Below, in pieces: positions 1 through 9,877 of a DNA stretch of 64,000 nt (positions are counted from its first letter, which is position 1; every line of letters starts with the position of its first letter). Below the pieces are notes generated by a model. That model was not told the origin of the DNA. It made no database searches and saw only the letters and a program-made list of their open reading frames with translations. Source of the DNA: Methylobacterium phyllostachyos. Its GTDB lineage: Bacteria; Pseudomonadota; Alphaproteobacteria; Rhizobiales; Beijerinckiaceae. The translations under genes were made by a program, and so were the position numbers. The stretch is taken from contig NZ_FNHS01000005.1 of the NCBI RefSeq assembly GCF_900103445.1, forward strand, positions 186,001 through 250,000. Reading direction: 5' to 3'.

Positions 1-305
1 AGCACCCGGGCGCCCTGCGCCTTCAGCTTGTCGCGGGCTGCCAGGATATCGTCGACCTCGTAGCAGACGTGGTGGACGCCGCCGCCCGGATTGCGCGCCA
101 CGAAGGCCTCGATCGGCGAATTCTCGCCGAGCGGCGCCATCAGCTCGACCTTGCTGTTGGGCAATTCCACGAACACGACGGTGACGCCGTGCTCGGGTTG
201 CGGCAGGGGCGGCGTCACCGTGGCGCCGAGCGTATCGCGGTAGATCGCGCAGGCGGCGTCGAGATCCTGGACGGCGATGGCCACGTGGTTGAGACGGCCG
301 ATCAT
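1..305 (-). CDS. mce: Methylmalonyl-CoA epimerase (3' end outside window)
   Basis: Interconverts the 2R and 2S forms of methylmalonyl-CoA in propionyl-CoA and ethylmalonyl-CoA metabolism, in the cytoplasm. The visible 101 residues begin MIGRLNHVAIAVQDLD, the usual first strand of a VOC (glyoxalase-like) domain with its metal-binding His. They continue through VELMAPLGENSPI and GGGVHHVCYEVDD, which carries the second metal-binding His region. The family is about 134 residues long, so roughly the last quarter lies beyond base 1. The ATG at 305 gives the family-standard N-terminus. It follows rnj on the same strand after 316 bases, so it may be the tail of the nuo-birA-rnj transcript or have its own promoter. 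Confidence 0.93.
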   Translation of the reverse strand, partial: MIGRLNHVAIAVQDLDAACAIYRDTLGATVTPPLPQPEHGVTVVFVELPNSKVELMAPLGENSPIEAFVARNPGGGVHHVCYEVDDILAARDKLKAQGARV

Positions 306-394
306 GATGGTTCCTCCCCGGCGTGCTCGCTCCCTGTCCGGAAGCTTCTTTCGTTCGCAGACGAGGCCCCGCCAGCGCGCCTGGACGCGACCTG

Positions 395-537
395 CCCCCT
401 CGCCCGTGCGGGTGAGGGTTGGGGTGAGGGACGAGAACTCTCAGAATGGCGCACGTCACCAACGCGCGTGCGTCGCGCGTCGCATCCGGAGAGTTCTCGC
501 CCCTCACCCTGTCCCTTTCCCGTGCGGGAGAGGGGAC
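395..537. repeat. Long imperfect inverted repeat between rnj and mce
   Basis: The gap 306-621 holds no gene. It contains two arms, about 395-442 and 489-537, that can fold on each other. The inner 19 bases (424-442 and 489-507, core GAGAACTCTC) pair with one mismatch, and the outer arms both have a CCCTC(G/T)CCCG-type segment. The loop is about 46 bases and GC-rich. Elements of this type are scattered between genes in Methylobacterium and Bradyrhizobium (recalled, not searched). It could act as a terminator or mRNA-stabilising hairpin between rnj and mce. Confidence 0.75.
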
Positions 538-621
538 TTGAGCCTTGGCTGGCAGCCAATCCGGAAGATCAGCTGTCGCGACGTCTTATAGAATATGACG
601 ACCCGATATCCGCTGCCAGTC

Positions 622-2295
622 TCAAACTTCCACAACCTGCACGTGGCAGGCCGGCTTCTTGCCCCAAACCTCGTTGACCGCGGTGCGCACGGCCCGGTCG
701 ACCGCCTTCTCGACGCCCTCCGAGTCCTTGAGCTTGCCCCGCGAAAGGCCCGACAGGCTGCGCGAGACCGCTTCCACGATGGTGTCGATCAGGGGCTCGC
801 CGGAGCGCCCGCGGTTCGGTAGGCCGATGATGTCAATCGCCGGCTCGCCCAGCACGACGCCATCCTCATCGATGGCGATCGCCACCGAGACGAGACCCGC
901 CTGCATCAGCTTGCGCCGCTCCGGGATCGCCCGGTCCTTCTCATCGATCAGGACGTCGCCATCCTTGAACAGGCGGCCGGCCTTCACGTGATCGACCACC
1001 TCGGGCTTTCCGGGGCTTAGGCGGATCAGGCTGCCGTTGCGTGCCTTGACGACGTTCTGCACGCCCTGCGCGCGGGCAAAGCGGGCATGCTCGTCGAGGT
1101 GGAGCGCCTCGCCGTGAACCGGGATCGCGGTGCCGGGCCGCGTCCACTTGTACATCTCGACCATCTCGTCCCGGCGCGGGTGGCCGGAGACGTGGACGAG
1201 GGCGCTGCGGTCGGTGATCACTTCGACGCCCTGCTCGATCAGGTCGTTGATGATCGACCCGACATCGCGCTCGTTGCCGGGGATGGCGCGCGAGGAGAAG
1301 ATCACCTGATCGCCCGCAGTGAGGCTGATATCCGGATGGTCGCGGCGGGAGACCCGGGCGAGCGCCGCCCGCGGTTCGCCCTGGGAACCGGTGAGCAGGG
1401 CAACGACCCGCTCGCGCGGCAGGCTCTTCCACGAATCCGAACGGCGGAACTCGGGCAACCCGTCGAGGTAGCCGCATTCGCGCGCCACATCGATCACCCG
1501 GTCCATGGCGCGGCCGACCGCCACGATCTCGCGGCCGCAGGCCACCGCCGCCTCGGCGACGGCGCGGATGCGGGCGACGTTCGACGCGAAGGTAGTCACC
1601 GCGACCCTGTGGGGGGCCTCGGCGATCAGCGTCTTGAGGGTCGCGGCGACCTCGCGTTCACTCGGGGAAAAACCCTCGCGGACCACGTTGGTCGAGTCGC
1701 AGACCAGCGCCAGGATGCCCTCGTCGCCGAGCGCCGTGAAGGCCTCCGGCGAGGTGACTTCGCCGGCCACCGGCGTCGGGTCGATCTTCCAGTCACCGGT
1801 GTGGACCACGAGGCCCGCCGCCGTGCGGATCGCGATGGCGTTCGATTCCGGGATCGAGTGCGAGACCGGGACGTATTCCAGCTCGAACGGCCCGACCGTG
1901 ACGCGCCGGCCAGGCTTGACCTCGCGCAGGTCGACCTTGGGGGCGCCGGGATCCGAGAGGCGGCGGGTCTCCAGCAGGTTCTTGGCGAAGCGGGTCGCGT
2001 AGACCGGTGCCTTGAGGCGCGACCACAGCTCCGAGATCGCCCCGATATGGTCCTCGTGCGCGTGGGTGATGAAGATCCCGAGCAGGTCCTTGCGCTTCTC
2101 CTCGATGAAGGAGAGGTCCGGGAACATCAGGTCGATGCCCGGCATGTTCTCCTCGCCGGCGAAGCCCATGCCGCAATCGACCATGATCCACTTCCGGCCC
2201 TTCTCCGGCCCGAAGCCGTAGAGCGCCGCATTCATTCCGATCTCGCCCACGCCGCCGAGCGGCAGGAAGACCAGATCCTCCTGTCCTGTTGCCAT
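622..2295 (-). CDS. rnj: Ribonuclease J (metallo-beta-lactamase / beta-CASP)
   Basis: A 557-residue endo/5'-exoribonuclease for mRNA decay and rRNA maturation; about 555 residues is normal for the family. The N-terminal metallo-beta-lactamase fold has the zinc motif HAHEDH at about residues 78-83. Further support is SHSIPESNAI and VHTGDWKID, then the beta-CASP region with TGSQGEP and HVSGHPRRDE, and a C-terminal domain ending near EVWGKKPACHVQVVEV. It starts at an ATG 18 bases after birA on the same strand, so the two are probably co-transcribed at the end of the nuo operon. Alphaproteobacteria of this group commonly carry rnj between birA and mce. Confidence 0.96.
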   Translation of the reverse strand: MATGQEDLVFLPLGGVGEIGMNAALYGFGPEKGRKWIMVDCGMGFAGEENMPGIDLMFPDLSFIEEKRKDLLGIFITHAHEDHIGAISELWSRLKAPVYATRFAKNLLETRRLSDPGAPKVDLREVKPGRRVTVGPFELEYVPVSHSIPESNAIAIRTAAGLVVHTGDWKIDPTPVAGEVTSPEAFTALGDEGILALVCDSTNVVREGFSPSEREVAATLKTLIAEAPHRVAVTTFASNVARIRAVAEAAVACGREIVAVGRAMDRVIDVARECGYLDGLPEFRRSDSWKSLPRERVVALLTGSQGEPRAALARVSRRDHPDISLTAGDQVIFSSRAIPGNERDVGSIINDLIEQGVEVITDRSALVHVSGHPRRDEMVEMYKWTRPGTAIPVHGEALHLDEHARFARAQGVQNVVKARNGSLIRLSPGKPEVVDHVKAGRLFKDGDVLIDEKDRAIPERRKLMQAGLVSVAIAIDEDGVVLGEPAIDIIGLPNRGRSGEPLIDTIVEAVSRSLSGLSRGKLKDSEGVEKAVDRAVRTAVNEVWGKKPACHVQVVEV

Positions 2296-2313
2296 CTGTA
2301 TCGTCGTCCAAAC

Positions 2314-3117
2314 TCAGGCCGCCGTCGCGGCCGTTCCGAAATGCACCTCGCCCGCCGTCACGGTATGCCGGTTCCCATCGGGGGCGAGGATCACGAGCCG
2401 CCCCCCCTCGTCGATCGTCTCGAACACGCCCTCAAGGCTATGTCCGCCGCTGCGCACCGCGATCTCCGATCCGAGACCGGCGGCCCGCGCCAGCCAGTCG
2501 GCGCGCAGGGCAGCGAAATTCCGTCCCCGATCCCAGGCGCGCGCCCGCGCGGCCATCCGGTCCGAGAGATGTTCCAGTAGCGCCTCGGCGTCGTACACGT
2601 AACCCGCCGCCGCCAAGCTTGTGGCGGGCAGGCCCTCTGGGCACGCCGCGACGTTGACGCCGAAGCCGATCACCGCGGCGCGCCGGCCGCCCGGCAGCGT
2701 CTCGGCCTCCAGCAGCAGGCCCGCGAGCTTCGCCCCGCCGAGCAGAACGTCGTTGGGCCATTTCAATCGGAAAGATCGGGCGCTGCCTACGGATGCGGTA
2801 TCCGGCAGGGTGCCGCAGGTCGCGTCCAGCGCTTCGATCAGCGCGAGACCGGCCACGAAGCCCAGTTCCGCAAGGTGGTCGGGGGCGACCCCGGCGACTG
2901 GCCAGAGCACGCTCGCCGCGAGGTTGCCCGGCAGGGACGCCCAGGCATTGCCCCGGCGCCCCCTCCCCGCCTCCTGGCGGTGCGTCGTGATCCAGAGCGG
3001 TCCGGTCTCCCCGGCCCGCGCCTGCGCCATCGCCTCCGTGTTGGTGGAGCCGAGGGTGTCGTGGACATGCAGGCGGTGGCCCTGGCTGCGCGCCTCGGGC
3101 CCGAGTCGATAGGGCAA
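2314..3117 (-). CDS. birA: Biotin-[acetyl-CoA-carboxylase] ligase, short form
   Basis: Activates biotin with ATP and attaches it to the biotin carboxyl carrier protein. The 267-residue protein contains DTLGSTNTEA, the biotinyl-AMP loop GRGRRGNAW, RLKWPNDVLL with the catalytic-lysine region, and IGFGVNV, followed by the small C-terminal domain. There is no N-terminal helix-turn-helix, so it is an enzyme only and not a biotin repressor. I chose the TTG at 3117 because it lies 7 bases after the nuoN stop and has AGGA just upstream; the first in-frame ATG would cut into the conserved N-terminus. The longer open frame to 3309 runs inside nuoN and is unlikely to be used. It belongs to the nuo transcript. 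Confidence 0.92.
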   Translation of the reverse strand: MPYRLGPEARSQGHRLHVHDTLGSTNTEAMAQARAGETGPLWITTHRQEAGRGRRGNAWASLPGNLAASVLWPVAGVAPDHLAELGFVAGLALIEALDATCGTLPDTASVGSARSFRLKWPNDVLLGGAKLAGLLLEAETLPGGRRAAVIGFGVNVAACPEGLPATSLAAAGYVYDAEALLEHLSDRMAARARAWDRGRNFAALRADWLARAAGLGSEIAVRSGGHSLEGVFETIDEGGRLVILAPDGNRHTVTAGEVHFGTAATAA

Positions 3118-3124
3118 GGCCGTC

Positions 3125-4570
3125 CTAGAAGAGCGACTTGGCGGCCCGGCCGGCGGCGCCGACCAGCGGGCCGGGCAGCAGGAAGAACAGCACCACCACG
3201 ACGCTCGACAGGGCCAGCACGACGCGCAGGCCCGGGGCCATCGCCTCGTAGGGCTCCCTCGGCTCGTCGAAATACATGATCCGCACGATGCGCAGGTAGT
3301 AGTAGGCACCGACCACGCTGGTCACCACGCCGATCACCGCGAGCGTCACGAGGCCCGCCTTGATGGCGGCGGCGAAGACGTAGAACTTCGCAAAGAACCC
3401 AGCGAGTGGCGGGATGCCGGCCAGCGAGAACATCATGGCGGCGAGGCAGAAGGCGAGCCACGGATGGGTCCGCGACAGGCCTGACAGATCCTCGATCTTC
3501 TCGAACATCACGTTCCGGCGCCGGAGCGACAGGATGATCGCGAAGGAGCCGAGCGTCATCGCGAGGTAGATGATCATGTAGGTGACGAGCCCGCTGATCC
3601 CCTCCTCCGAGCCGCAGGCCAGCCCGATCAGCGCGTAGCCGATATTGGCGATCGACGAATAGGCCATCAGGCGCTTGATCGAGCTCTGGCCGATCGCCGC
3701 GAAGGAGCCCAGCGCCATCGACACCACCGAGACGAAGATGAAGATCTGCTGCCAGACCGCCGTCACGTCCGGGAGGGCGCCGATGAAGACCCGCACCGTC
3801 ATCGAGACGGCGGCCATCTTGGGCGCGGTGGCGAAGAAGGCCGTCACCGGTGTGGGTGAGCCCTCGTAGACGTCGGGCGTCCACATGTGGAACGGCACCG
3901 CCGACATCTTGAAGCAGACGCCGGCCGCCACGAACACGATGCCCAGCACGATGCCGAGGCCGGCATTCTCGTTGAGCGCCGAGACGATGCCGGGGAACGA
4001 GACCGTGCCGGTGAAGCCGTAGATCAGCGAGGCGCCGTAGAGCAGCATGCCCGAGGAGAGCGCGCCGAGCACGAAGTACTTGAGGCCCGCCTCGGTCGAC
4101 TTGATGTCGTCCCGGTGGAAGGCCGCGATCACGTAGGCCGCGAGCGATTGCAGCTCCAGGCCGAGATAGAGCGCGATCAGGTCGTTGGCCGAGACCATCA
4201 CCATCATGCCGATGGTGCAGAGCACGATCAGCACCGGGAACTCGAACCGGTCGATGCGCTCGCGCTTGAAGAAGTCGTGCGCCAGCAGGATCGTCGCCGA
4301 CGAGCCGAGCAGCACCAGCGACTTCATCACCTTCGAGAAGGAGTCGGACACGAAGGCGCCCGACAGGGTCGTGATCCGCCCGTGCACCGGCTGGGAGATC
4401 ACCGCCGAGAGGGCGACGAGGAGCAGGACAAGGGCACCGATGCTCACGCTCTCAGCCGAGCGGTCGCCGCGCCACGCGCCGTAGAGGATCAGCAGCAGGA
4501 CGCCGACACCGAGGATCAGCTCGGGCAGGAGCGGCGCCAGCGAGGGCAGGACGGAGTGGACGGTGGTCAT
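3125..4570 (-). CDS. nuoN: NADH-quinone oxidoreductase subunit N
   Basis: One of the three antiporter-like proton-pumping subunits in the membrane arm of complex I. The 481 residues form about 14 hydrophobic segments. Recognisable stretches are LGLELQSLAAYV with the conserved Glu of TM5, and FKMSAVPFHMWTPDVYEG with the Lys/His channel residues. SSIKRLMAYSSIANIGY and the C-terminal half with LAGIPPLAGFFAKFYVF are also typical. It is the last nuo gene, separated from nuoM by 10 bases and from birA by 7, so translation and transcription are probably continuous. Length and start agree with the family. Confidence 0.98.
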   Translation of the reverse strand: MTTVHSVLPSLAPLLPELILGVGVLLLILYGAWRGDRSAESVSIGALVLLLVALSAVISQPVHGRITTLSGAFVSDSFSKVMKSLVLLGSSATILLAHDFFKRERIDRFEFPVLIVLCTIGMMVMVSANDLIALYLGLELQSLAAYVIAAFHRDDIKSTEAGLKYFVLGALSSGMLLYGASLIYGFTGTVSFPGIVSALNENAGLGIVLGIVFVAAGVCFKMSAVPFHMWTPDVYEGSPTPVTAFFATAPKMAAVSMTVRVFIGALPDVTAVWQQIFIFVSVVSMALGSFAAIGQSSIKRLMAYSSIANIGYALIGLACGSEEGISGLVTYMIIYLAMTLGSFAIILSLRRRNVMFEKIEDLSGLSRTHPWLAFCLAAMMFSLAGIPPLAGFFAKFYVFAAAIKAGLVTLAVIGVVTSVVGAYYYLRIVRIMYFDEPREPYEAMAPGLRVVLALSSVVVVLFFLLPGPLVGAAGRAAKSLF

Positions 4571-4580
4571 GGTGTCCGCC

Positions 4581-6113
4581 TCAGCGCGGGATCGGCAGCG
4601 CCGCGGCGGCCGTCTGGGTGTTCGAGAGCGCGGTCTTGATGCTCGCCATCAGCGCGTCGGTCGAGGGCGCGAACACGTCGAGCACGGGGGCCGGATGCAC
4701 GCCGTAATAGATCGTCAGGGCGACCAGCGGCGCCAAGATGATCTTCTCGCGCAGATCGAGATCGAGGATGCCCTGGAGGTTCGGCTTCTCCAGCTTCCCG
4801 TAGATCACCCGGGCGTAGAGCCACAGGGCGTAGCCGGCCGACAGGATGATGCCGAAGGTGGAGAAGAAGGCGACGTTCGGGTTCGCCTTGAAGGCGCCGA
4901 GCATCGACAGGAACTCGCCGACGAAGCCGGAGGTGCCCGGCAGCCCGACATTGGCCATGGTGAACACCATCATGGCCACCGCGTAGAGCGGCATCCGCTT
5001 CACGAGGCCGCCATAGGCCGCGATCTCGCGAGTGTGCATCCGGTCGTAGACCACGCCCACGCAGAGGAACAGCGCGCTCGCCACGATACCGTGAGAAATC
5101 ATCAGGAACAGCGCGCCCTGGATGCCCTGCTCGTTCAGCGTGAACAGGCCGAGCGTCACGAAGCCCATATGGGCCACCGACGAGTAGGCGATCAGCTTCT
5201 TGATGTCGGTCTGCATCATCGCGGTGAGCGACGTGAAGATGATCGCGATCACCGAGAGGGCGAACACCAAGGGCGCGAACTCGTGGCTCGCCACCGGCAG
5301 CATCGGCAGCGAGATCCGGATGAAGCCGTAGCCGCCCATCTTCAGGAGGATGCCCGCCAGGATCACAGAGCCGGCCGTCGGCGCCTCCACGTGGGCGTCG
5401 GGCAGCCAGGTATGGACCGGCCACATCGGCATCTTCACCGCGAAGGAGGCGAAGAAGGCCAGCCACAGCCAAGTCTGCATCTGCACCGGGAAGCGGTACT
5501 GCAGTAGGGTCGGGATGTCGGTGGTGCCGGCCTGCCAGTACATCGCCATCACGGCGAGCAGCATCAGCACCGAGCCGAGCAGGGTGTAGAGGAAGAACTT
5601 GAAGCTCGCGTAGACCCGGCGCGCGCCGCCCCAGATCCCGATGATCAGGAACATCGGGATCAGGCCGGCCTCGAAGAACAGGTAGAACAGCAGCAGGTCG
5701 AGGGAGGCGAACACGCCGATCATCGTCGTCTCGAGGACGAGGAAGGCGACGAAGTACTCCTTCACCCGGACGTTGATCGCGTGCCACGAGGCGCCGATGC
5801 AGAACGGCATCAGGAAGGTGGTCAGCAGGATCAGCGGCATCGAGAAACCGTCGACGCCGAGCTTGAACCGGATCGTGTCGGTCAGCCACGCGTGGCTCTC
5901 GACCAGCTGGAAGCTCGACGAGGCGGCGTCGTAGCGGCCCCAGGCGACCAGGGAGAGCACGAAGGTGACGATCGTGGTGGCGAGCGCGGCCCAACGGCTG
6001 TTGCGCGCGACCGAGGCCTCGTCGCCGTTCAGTGTCAGGATGAAGGCCGCGCCGCAGAGCGGCACGATCAGCAGGCCGGAGAGGATGCCGAGGCCGAGCA
6101 TATCAGTGAGCAC
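4581..6113 (-). CDS. nuoM: NADH-quinone oxidoreductase subunit M
   Basis: Antiporter-like membrane subunit of complex I, between NuoL and NuoN in the proton-pumping arm. The 510 residues carry [19 protein letters not shown], with the conserved Glu that couples neighbouring channels. [20 protein letters not shown] and [17 protein letters not shown] hold the key Lys/His residues. The C-terminal half has [16 protein letters not shown]. The start codon overlaps the end of nuoL by 11 bases, which points to translational coupling. The second methionine context is poorer and the N-terminus [11 protein letters not shown] matches the usual first membrane helix, so the upstream ATG is kept. Confidence 0.98.
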   Translation of the reverse strand: MLTDMLGLGILSGLLIVPLCGAAFILTLNGDEASVARNSRWAALATTIVTFVLSLVAWGRYDAASSSFQLVESHAWLTDTIRFKLGVDGFSMPLILLTTFLMPFCIGASWHAINVRVKEYFVAFLVLETTMIGVFASLDLLLFYLFFEAGLIPMFLIIGIWGGARRVYASFKFFLYTLLGSVLMLLAVMAMYWQAGTTDIPTLLQYRFPVQMQTWLWLAFFASFAVKMPMWPVHTWLPDAHVEAPTAGSVILAGILLKMGGYGFIRISLPMLPVASHEFAPLVFALSVIAIIFTSLTAMMQTDIKKLIAYSSVAHMGFVTLGLFTLNEQGIQGALFLMISHGIVASALFLCVGVVYDRMHTREIAAYGGLVKRMPLYAVAMMVFTMANVGLPGTSGFVGEFLSMLGAFKANPNVAFFSTFGIILSAGYALWLYARVIYGKLEKPNLQGILDLDLREKIILAPLVALTIYYGVHPAPVLDVFAPSTDALMASIKTALSNTQTAAAALPIPR

Positions 6114-8211
6114 CCTTGGGCAGGCCGGATATCAGGTACCAGCTGATCAGGCCGGCGACGCCGATGAGCATCACGAAGGCGTAGTGGTAGAGGTAGCCGG
6201 TCTGGAGGCGGACCACCCCGCGGGTCACGTCGACGACGCGCGCCGCGATCCCGTTCGGCCCCAGCCCGTCGATGATCCGTCCATCACCCTGCTTCCAGAG
6301 GAACAGGCCGAAATCCTTGGCCGGGCGGACGAAGATCCGATCGTAGATCTCGTCGAAGTACCACTTGTTGAGCAGGAACCGGTACAGCGACGGCTGCTGC
6401 GCGGCGAGCTCGCCCGGCAGCTCCGGCCGGCGGATATACATCCAATAGGCCAGGATAAAGCCGAGGATCAGCATGACCAGCGGCGAGTAGGACACCAGCG
6501 CCGGGACCTCGTGGATCTCGTGCATGATGTGGTTGTGCGGGCCGTGCGCCAGGGCGTGGCCCCAGAACGCGTCCATCCCCGCGCCGATGAACCGGTTGTG
6601 GAAGATGATCCCGGCGAACAGCGCGCCGAAGGCGAGGATCGCCAGCGGGACCGTCATCACCAGCGGGCTCTCATGGGGGGTGTGGTCCCCGTGATGGCCA
6701 TGCCCGTGATGGTCGTCGGCGACGACGTCACTCTTGTGGGCCGGCTCGATGTCGTGGCCCTTGTCGTCGTGCGCGACGCCCTCGGTGTGGCCGGGCGGGC
6801 CGTCGGCCTCGTGCGCCATCGTCGAGCGTGCGACCGCGGGGGCGTCGTGGTGGTCATGGGCCGCATGGGCGCCCCAGCGGGCCGGACCCTCGAAGGTCAT
6901 GAAGAACAGGCGCCAGGAATAGAACGAGGTGAAGAACGCCGCCACCACCACGCACAGGAAGGCGAGCGTGTGGCCCGGGCGGGTCGAGGCGTAGGCCGCC
7001 TCGATGATCGCGTCCTTCGAGTAGTAGCCGGCGGTGTAGGGGAAGCCGATCAGCGCCAGGGAGCCGATCGCCATCATCGCGCTGGTATAGGGGATGTAGC
7101 GGCGCAGGCCGCCCATGTTCCGCATGTCCTGCTCGTGGTGCATCGCGTGGATGACCGAGCCGGCTCCGAGGAACAGCAGCGCCTTGAAGAAGGCGTGGGT
7201 GAACAGGTGGAACACCGCCGCCGAATAGGCGCCGACGCCGAGCGCCACGAACATGTAGCCGAGCTGCGAGCAGGTCGAGTAGGCGATCACGCGCTTGATG
7301 TCGTTCTGCACCAGCCCGATCGTGGCCGCGAAGAACGCCGTAATGCCGCCGATCACCGTCACCACGACCAGCGCGTTCGGCGCCTCCTCGAACAGCGGCG
7401 ACAGGCGGGCGACCATGAACACGCCGGCCGTCACCATGGTGGCGGCGTGGATCAGCGCCGAGACTGGGGTCGGGCCCTCCATGGCGTCCGGCAGCCAGGT
7501 ATGCAGCAGGAACTGCGCCGACTTGCCCATGGCGCCCATGAACAGCAGCAGGCAGGCCAGCGTCAGGGCGTTCCAGTCGTAGCCGAGGAAGTGGAACGAG
7601 AGCGTCTTGATCGCATCGACCTTGCCGAAGATCGCGTCGAACGCCACCGACCCGGTGAGCACGAAGGTCAGGAAGATGCCGAGCGAGAAGCCGAAATCGC
7701 CGACGCGGTTGACGATGAACGCCTTCATGGCGGCGGCGTTGGCGGAGGGCTTCTCGTACCAGAAGCCGATCAGCAGGTACGAGGCGAGACCCACGCCCTC
7801 CCAGCCGAAGAACATCTGCACGAGGTTGTCGGCCGTCACCAGCATCAGCATGGCGAAGGTGAACAGCGACAGGTAGGCGAAGAAGCGCGGCCGGTGCGGA
7901 TCCTCGTGCATGTACCCGACCGAGTAGAGGTGCACGAGGGTCGAGACCGTGGTCACCACCACCAGCATCACCCGGGTCAGGGTGTCGACCTTGAAGGCCC
8001 AGTCGACCTGCAGGTCGCCGGCCGAGAACCAGGAGGCGACCTGCACCCGCTCCGCGTGGCCGCCATCGAGGAACACGCCCCAGGCGATCAGCGCCGTGAA
8101 GGCGAGGAACGCCGTGGTGATGTACTCGCAGGCCCGCGCCCCGATGTACCGGCCGAACAGGCCGGCGATCAGGAAGCCGATCAGCGGGAAGAAGACGATC
8201 GCGTGATACAT
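6103..8211 (-). CDS. nuoL: NADH-quinone oxidoreductase subunit L, with His-rich loop
   Basis: Distal antiporter-like subunit of complex I, about 16 hydrophobic segments plus the long lateral helix at the C-terminus. The 702 residues include [37 protein letters not shown] and [18 protein letters not shown], all diagnostic. Between about residues 437 and 512 lies a hydrophilic insert extremely rich in His and Asp, with short runs such as HDHHDAP and [12 protein letters not shown]. It is predicted to stick out of the membrane and could bind Zn, Ni or another metal. His-rich loops at this place occur in some alphaproteobacterial NuoL proteins, so I treat it as a lineage trait rather than an error. 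The gene is 81 bases downstream of nuoK. Confidence 0.97.
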   Translation of the reverse strand: MYHAIVFFPLIGFLIAGLFGRYIGARACEYITTAFLAFTALIAWGVFLDGGHAERVQVASWFSAGDLQVDWAFKVDTLTRVMLVVVTTVSTLVHLYSVGYMHEDPHRPRFFAYLSLFTFAMLMLVTADNLVQMFFGWEGVGLASYLLIGFWYEKPSANAAAMKAFIVNRVGDFGFSLGIFLTFVLTGSVAFDAIFGKVDAIKTLSFHFLGYDWNALTLACLLLFMGAMGKSAQFLLHTWLPDAMEGPTPVSALIHAATMVTAGVFMVARLSPLFEEAPNALVVVTVIGGITAFFAATIGLVQNDIKRVIAYSTCSQLGYMFVALGVGAYSAAVFHLFTHAFFKALLFLGAGSVIHAMHHEQDMRNMGGLRRYIPYTSAMMAIGSLALIGFPYTAGYYSKDAIIEAAYASTRPGHTLAFLCVVVAAFFTSFYSWRLFFMTFEGPARWGAHAAHDHHDAPAVARSTMAHEADGPPGHTEGVAHDDKGHDIEPAHKSDVVADDHHGHGHHGDHTPHESPLVMTVPLAILAFGALFAGIIFHNRFIGAGMDAFWGHALAHGPHNHIMHEIHEVPALVSYSPLVMLILGFILAYWMYIRRPELPGELAAQQPSLYRFLLNKWYFDEIYDRIFVRPAKDFGLFLWKQGDGRIIDGLGPNGIAARVVDVTRGVVRLQTGYLYHYAFVMLIGVAGLISWYLISGLPKGAH

Positions 8212-8292
8212 CGCTCTCTTGCAGTCCGTCCTCCGGGCCGACCGCGAAGCGGCGACGTCCGGATGTGAATCGGGGCGGCGGGGAAGGAGGCC

Positions 8293-8598
8293 CTAGCCCT
8301 TCATCATGCTCACGTCTTCCACCGCGATGGAGCCGCGGTTGCGGAAGAACACCACCAGGATGGCGAGGCCGATCGCCGATTCGGCGGCCGCGACGGTCAG
8401 CACGAACAGGGCGAAGACCTGTCCGGTGATGTCGTTCAGCTGCGTCGAGAAGGCGACGAGGTTGATGTTGACCGAGAGCAGGATCAGCTCGACCGACATC
8501 AGGATGACGATGATGTTCTTGCGGTTGATGAAGATGCCGAGCACGCCGAGCGTGAACAGGATCGCCGCGACGGTGAGGTAGTGGCTCAGGCCGATCAT
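8293..8598 (-). CDS. nuoK: NADH-quinone oxidoreductase subunit K
   Basis: Small membrane subunit of complex I, homologous to ND4L, with three transmembrane helices and two conserved membrane Glu residues (in [10 protein letters not shown] and [10 protein letters not shown]). I start it at the ATG at 8598, giving [10 protein letters not shown] and the family-standard 101 residues. The longer open frame to 8634 adds 12 charged residues and runs into the end of nuoJ. It sits 22 bases after nuoJ and 81 bases before nuoL. The C-terminus VEDVSMMKG is usual for the group. Confidence 0.97.
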   Translation of the reverse strand: MIGLSHYLTVAAILFTLGVLGIFINRKNIIVILMSVELILLSVNINLVAFSTQLNDITGQVFALFVLTVAAAESAIGLAILVVFFRNRGSIAVEDVSMMKG

Positions 8599-8620
8599 CG
8601 TTCGAGTCCTCCGGCGGGCA

Positions 8621-9241
8621 TCAGACCTCGACACCCTGGCGCGACGGGACCTTGCGGGTCTCCACAGCCATGGCCTGGGTGCGGGCGTTCTGGACCGCGA
8701 TGTCCTGGCGCTTGACGCCCGGCCGGTCGCGCAGGGTCAGCACGATCGCGCCGATCATGGCGACCAGCAGGATCAGGCCGGCGAGTTGGAAGAAGTAGGC
8801 GTAGTCCGTGTAGATCACCCGGCCCAGCGCCTGGGCGTTGGTCAGGTTCTCGGCCGACGCCACGTTGCCGAGCGGCGCCTGGACGAGGCCCGGATCGATG
8901 CTCCAGGAGCCGACCACGAGCAGCAGCTCGACCAGGAAGATCGCGCCGATCAGCGCGCCGACCGGCAGGTATTGCTGGAAGCCCTGGCGCAGCTCGGCGA
9001 AGTCCACGTCGAGCATCATCACCACGAACAGGAATAGGACGGCCACCGCGCCGACGTAGACGACGACGAGGATCATCGCGAGGAACTCGGCGCCCATCAG
9101 GACGAAGAGCCCCGCGGCGTTCACGAAGGCGAGGATCAGGAACAGCACCGAGGCCACGGGATTGCGCGAGGCGATCACCATGAAGCCCGACGCGACCGTG
9201 ATGCTCGCGAACAGATAGAAGAAGGCGGCTGCTGCGGTCAT
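8621..9241 (-). CDS. nuoJ: NADH-quinone oxidoreductase subunit J
   Basis: Membrane subunit of complex I (ND6 homologue), five helices, lying between the quinone module and the antiporter-like subunits. The 206 residues begin [19 protein letters not shown] and include [20 protein letters not shown], the flexible TM3 region tied to coupling. The ATG at 9241 was chosen. The open frame extends to 9547, but that extension reads through nuoI in another frame and is not protein-like. A 119-base gap with a hairpin separates it from nuoI, the largest gap inside the nuo operon. Confidence 0.97.
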   Translation of the reverse strand: MTAAAAFFYLFASITVASGFMVIASRNPVASVLFLILAFVNAAGLFVLMGAEFLAMILVVVYVGAVAVLFLFVVMMLDVDFAELRQGFQQYLPVGALIGAIFLVELLLVVGSWSIDPGLVQAPLGNVASAENLTNAQALGRVIYTDYAYFFQLAGLILLVAMIGAIVLTLRDRPGVKRQDIAVQNARTQAMAVETRKVPSRQGVEV

Positions 9242-9331
9242 GCGCTGGTCGGGATCGGCCGCCGGAGCGGCCCCTTCTGCCGTGCGTGAAGACGGTCCGC
9301 AGCGGGCGGGCCGTCTATAGAACCCGGTCGG

Positions 9332-9353
9332 CGGGGGCACAACAGCGCCCCCG
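9332..9353. repeat. Short hairpin in the nuoI-nuoJ gap
   Basis: CGGGGGC at 9332-9338 pairs with GCCCCCG at 9347-9353 around an 8-base loop. It lies just after the nuoI stop codon on the minus strand. There is no T-run after it, so it is more likely an mRNA-stabilising or attenuating hairpin than a full terminator. Confidence 0.5.
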
Positions 9354-9360
9354 GCATGAG

Positions 9361-9849
9361 TCAGCGATAAGGCGCGTCCATCGCGATGTTGCGGGCGATT
9401 TCGCGCTCCCAGCGGTCGCCGTTCAGAAGAAGCTTCGCCTTGTCGTAGAGAAGCTCTTCCCGGGTCTCCACCGAGAATTCGAAGTTCGGCCCCTCGACGA
9501 TGGCGTCCACCGGGCAGGCCTCCTGGCACATGCCGCAATAGATGCACTTCACCATGTCGATGTCGTACCGAGTCGTCCGGCGGGTGCCGTCGTTGCGGCG
9601 GGGACCCGCCTCGATGGTGATGGCCTGGGCCGGGCAGATCGCCTCGCAGAGCTTGCAGGCGATGCAGCGCTCCTCACCGTTGGGATAGCGGCGCAAAGCG
9701 TGCTCACCCCGGAAGCGGGGCCCGCGATGGCCCATCTCGAACGGGTAGTTGATCGTGGCCTTCGGCTTGAAGAAGTAGCGCATGCCGAGGATCATCCCCG
9801 ACACGAACTCCTTCAAGAGAAGGCTTTTGGCGACCTGATCGAGCTTCAT
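9361..9849 (-). CDS. nuoI: NADH-quinone oxidoreductase subunit I (two 4Fe-4S clusters)
   Basis: Peripheral-arm subunit of complex I holding clusters N6a and N6b, which pass electrons towards N2 in NuoB. The 162 residues contain two ferredoxin motifs, [12 protein letters not shown] and [12 protein letters not shown], each with the CxxCxxCxxxCP spacing. The N-terminus [16 protein letters not shown] and the segment [20 protein letters not shown] are typical. It lies 28 bases after nuoH and 119 bases before nuoJ. Length is as expected, and no cluster ligand is missing. Confidence 0.98.
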   Translation of the reverse strand: MKLDQVAKSLLLKEFVSGMILGMRYFFKPKATINYPFEMGHRGPRFRGEHALRRYPNGEERCIACKLCEAICPAQAITIEAGPRRNDGTRRTTRYDIDMVKCIYCGMCQEACPVDAIVEGPNFEFSVETREELLYDKAKLLLNGDRWEREIARNIAMDAPYR

Positions 9850-9877
9850 GCCCGGATCTCCGATGCGAAGGGTGGGC

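Noticed and set aside
5965-8268. 767-codon plus-strand open frame over nuoL
   Set aside because: Antisense shadow of nuoL and part of nuoM, with no family features and no ribosome site.
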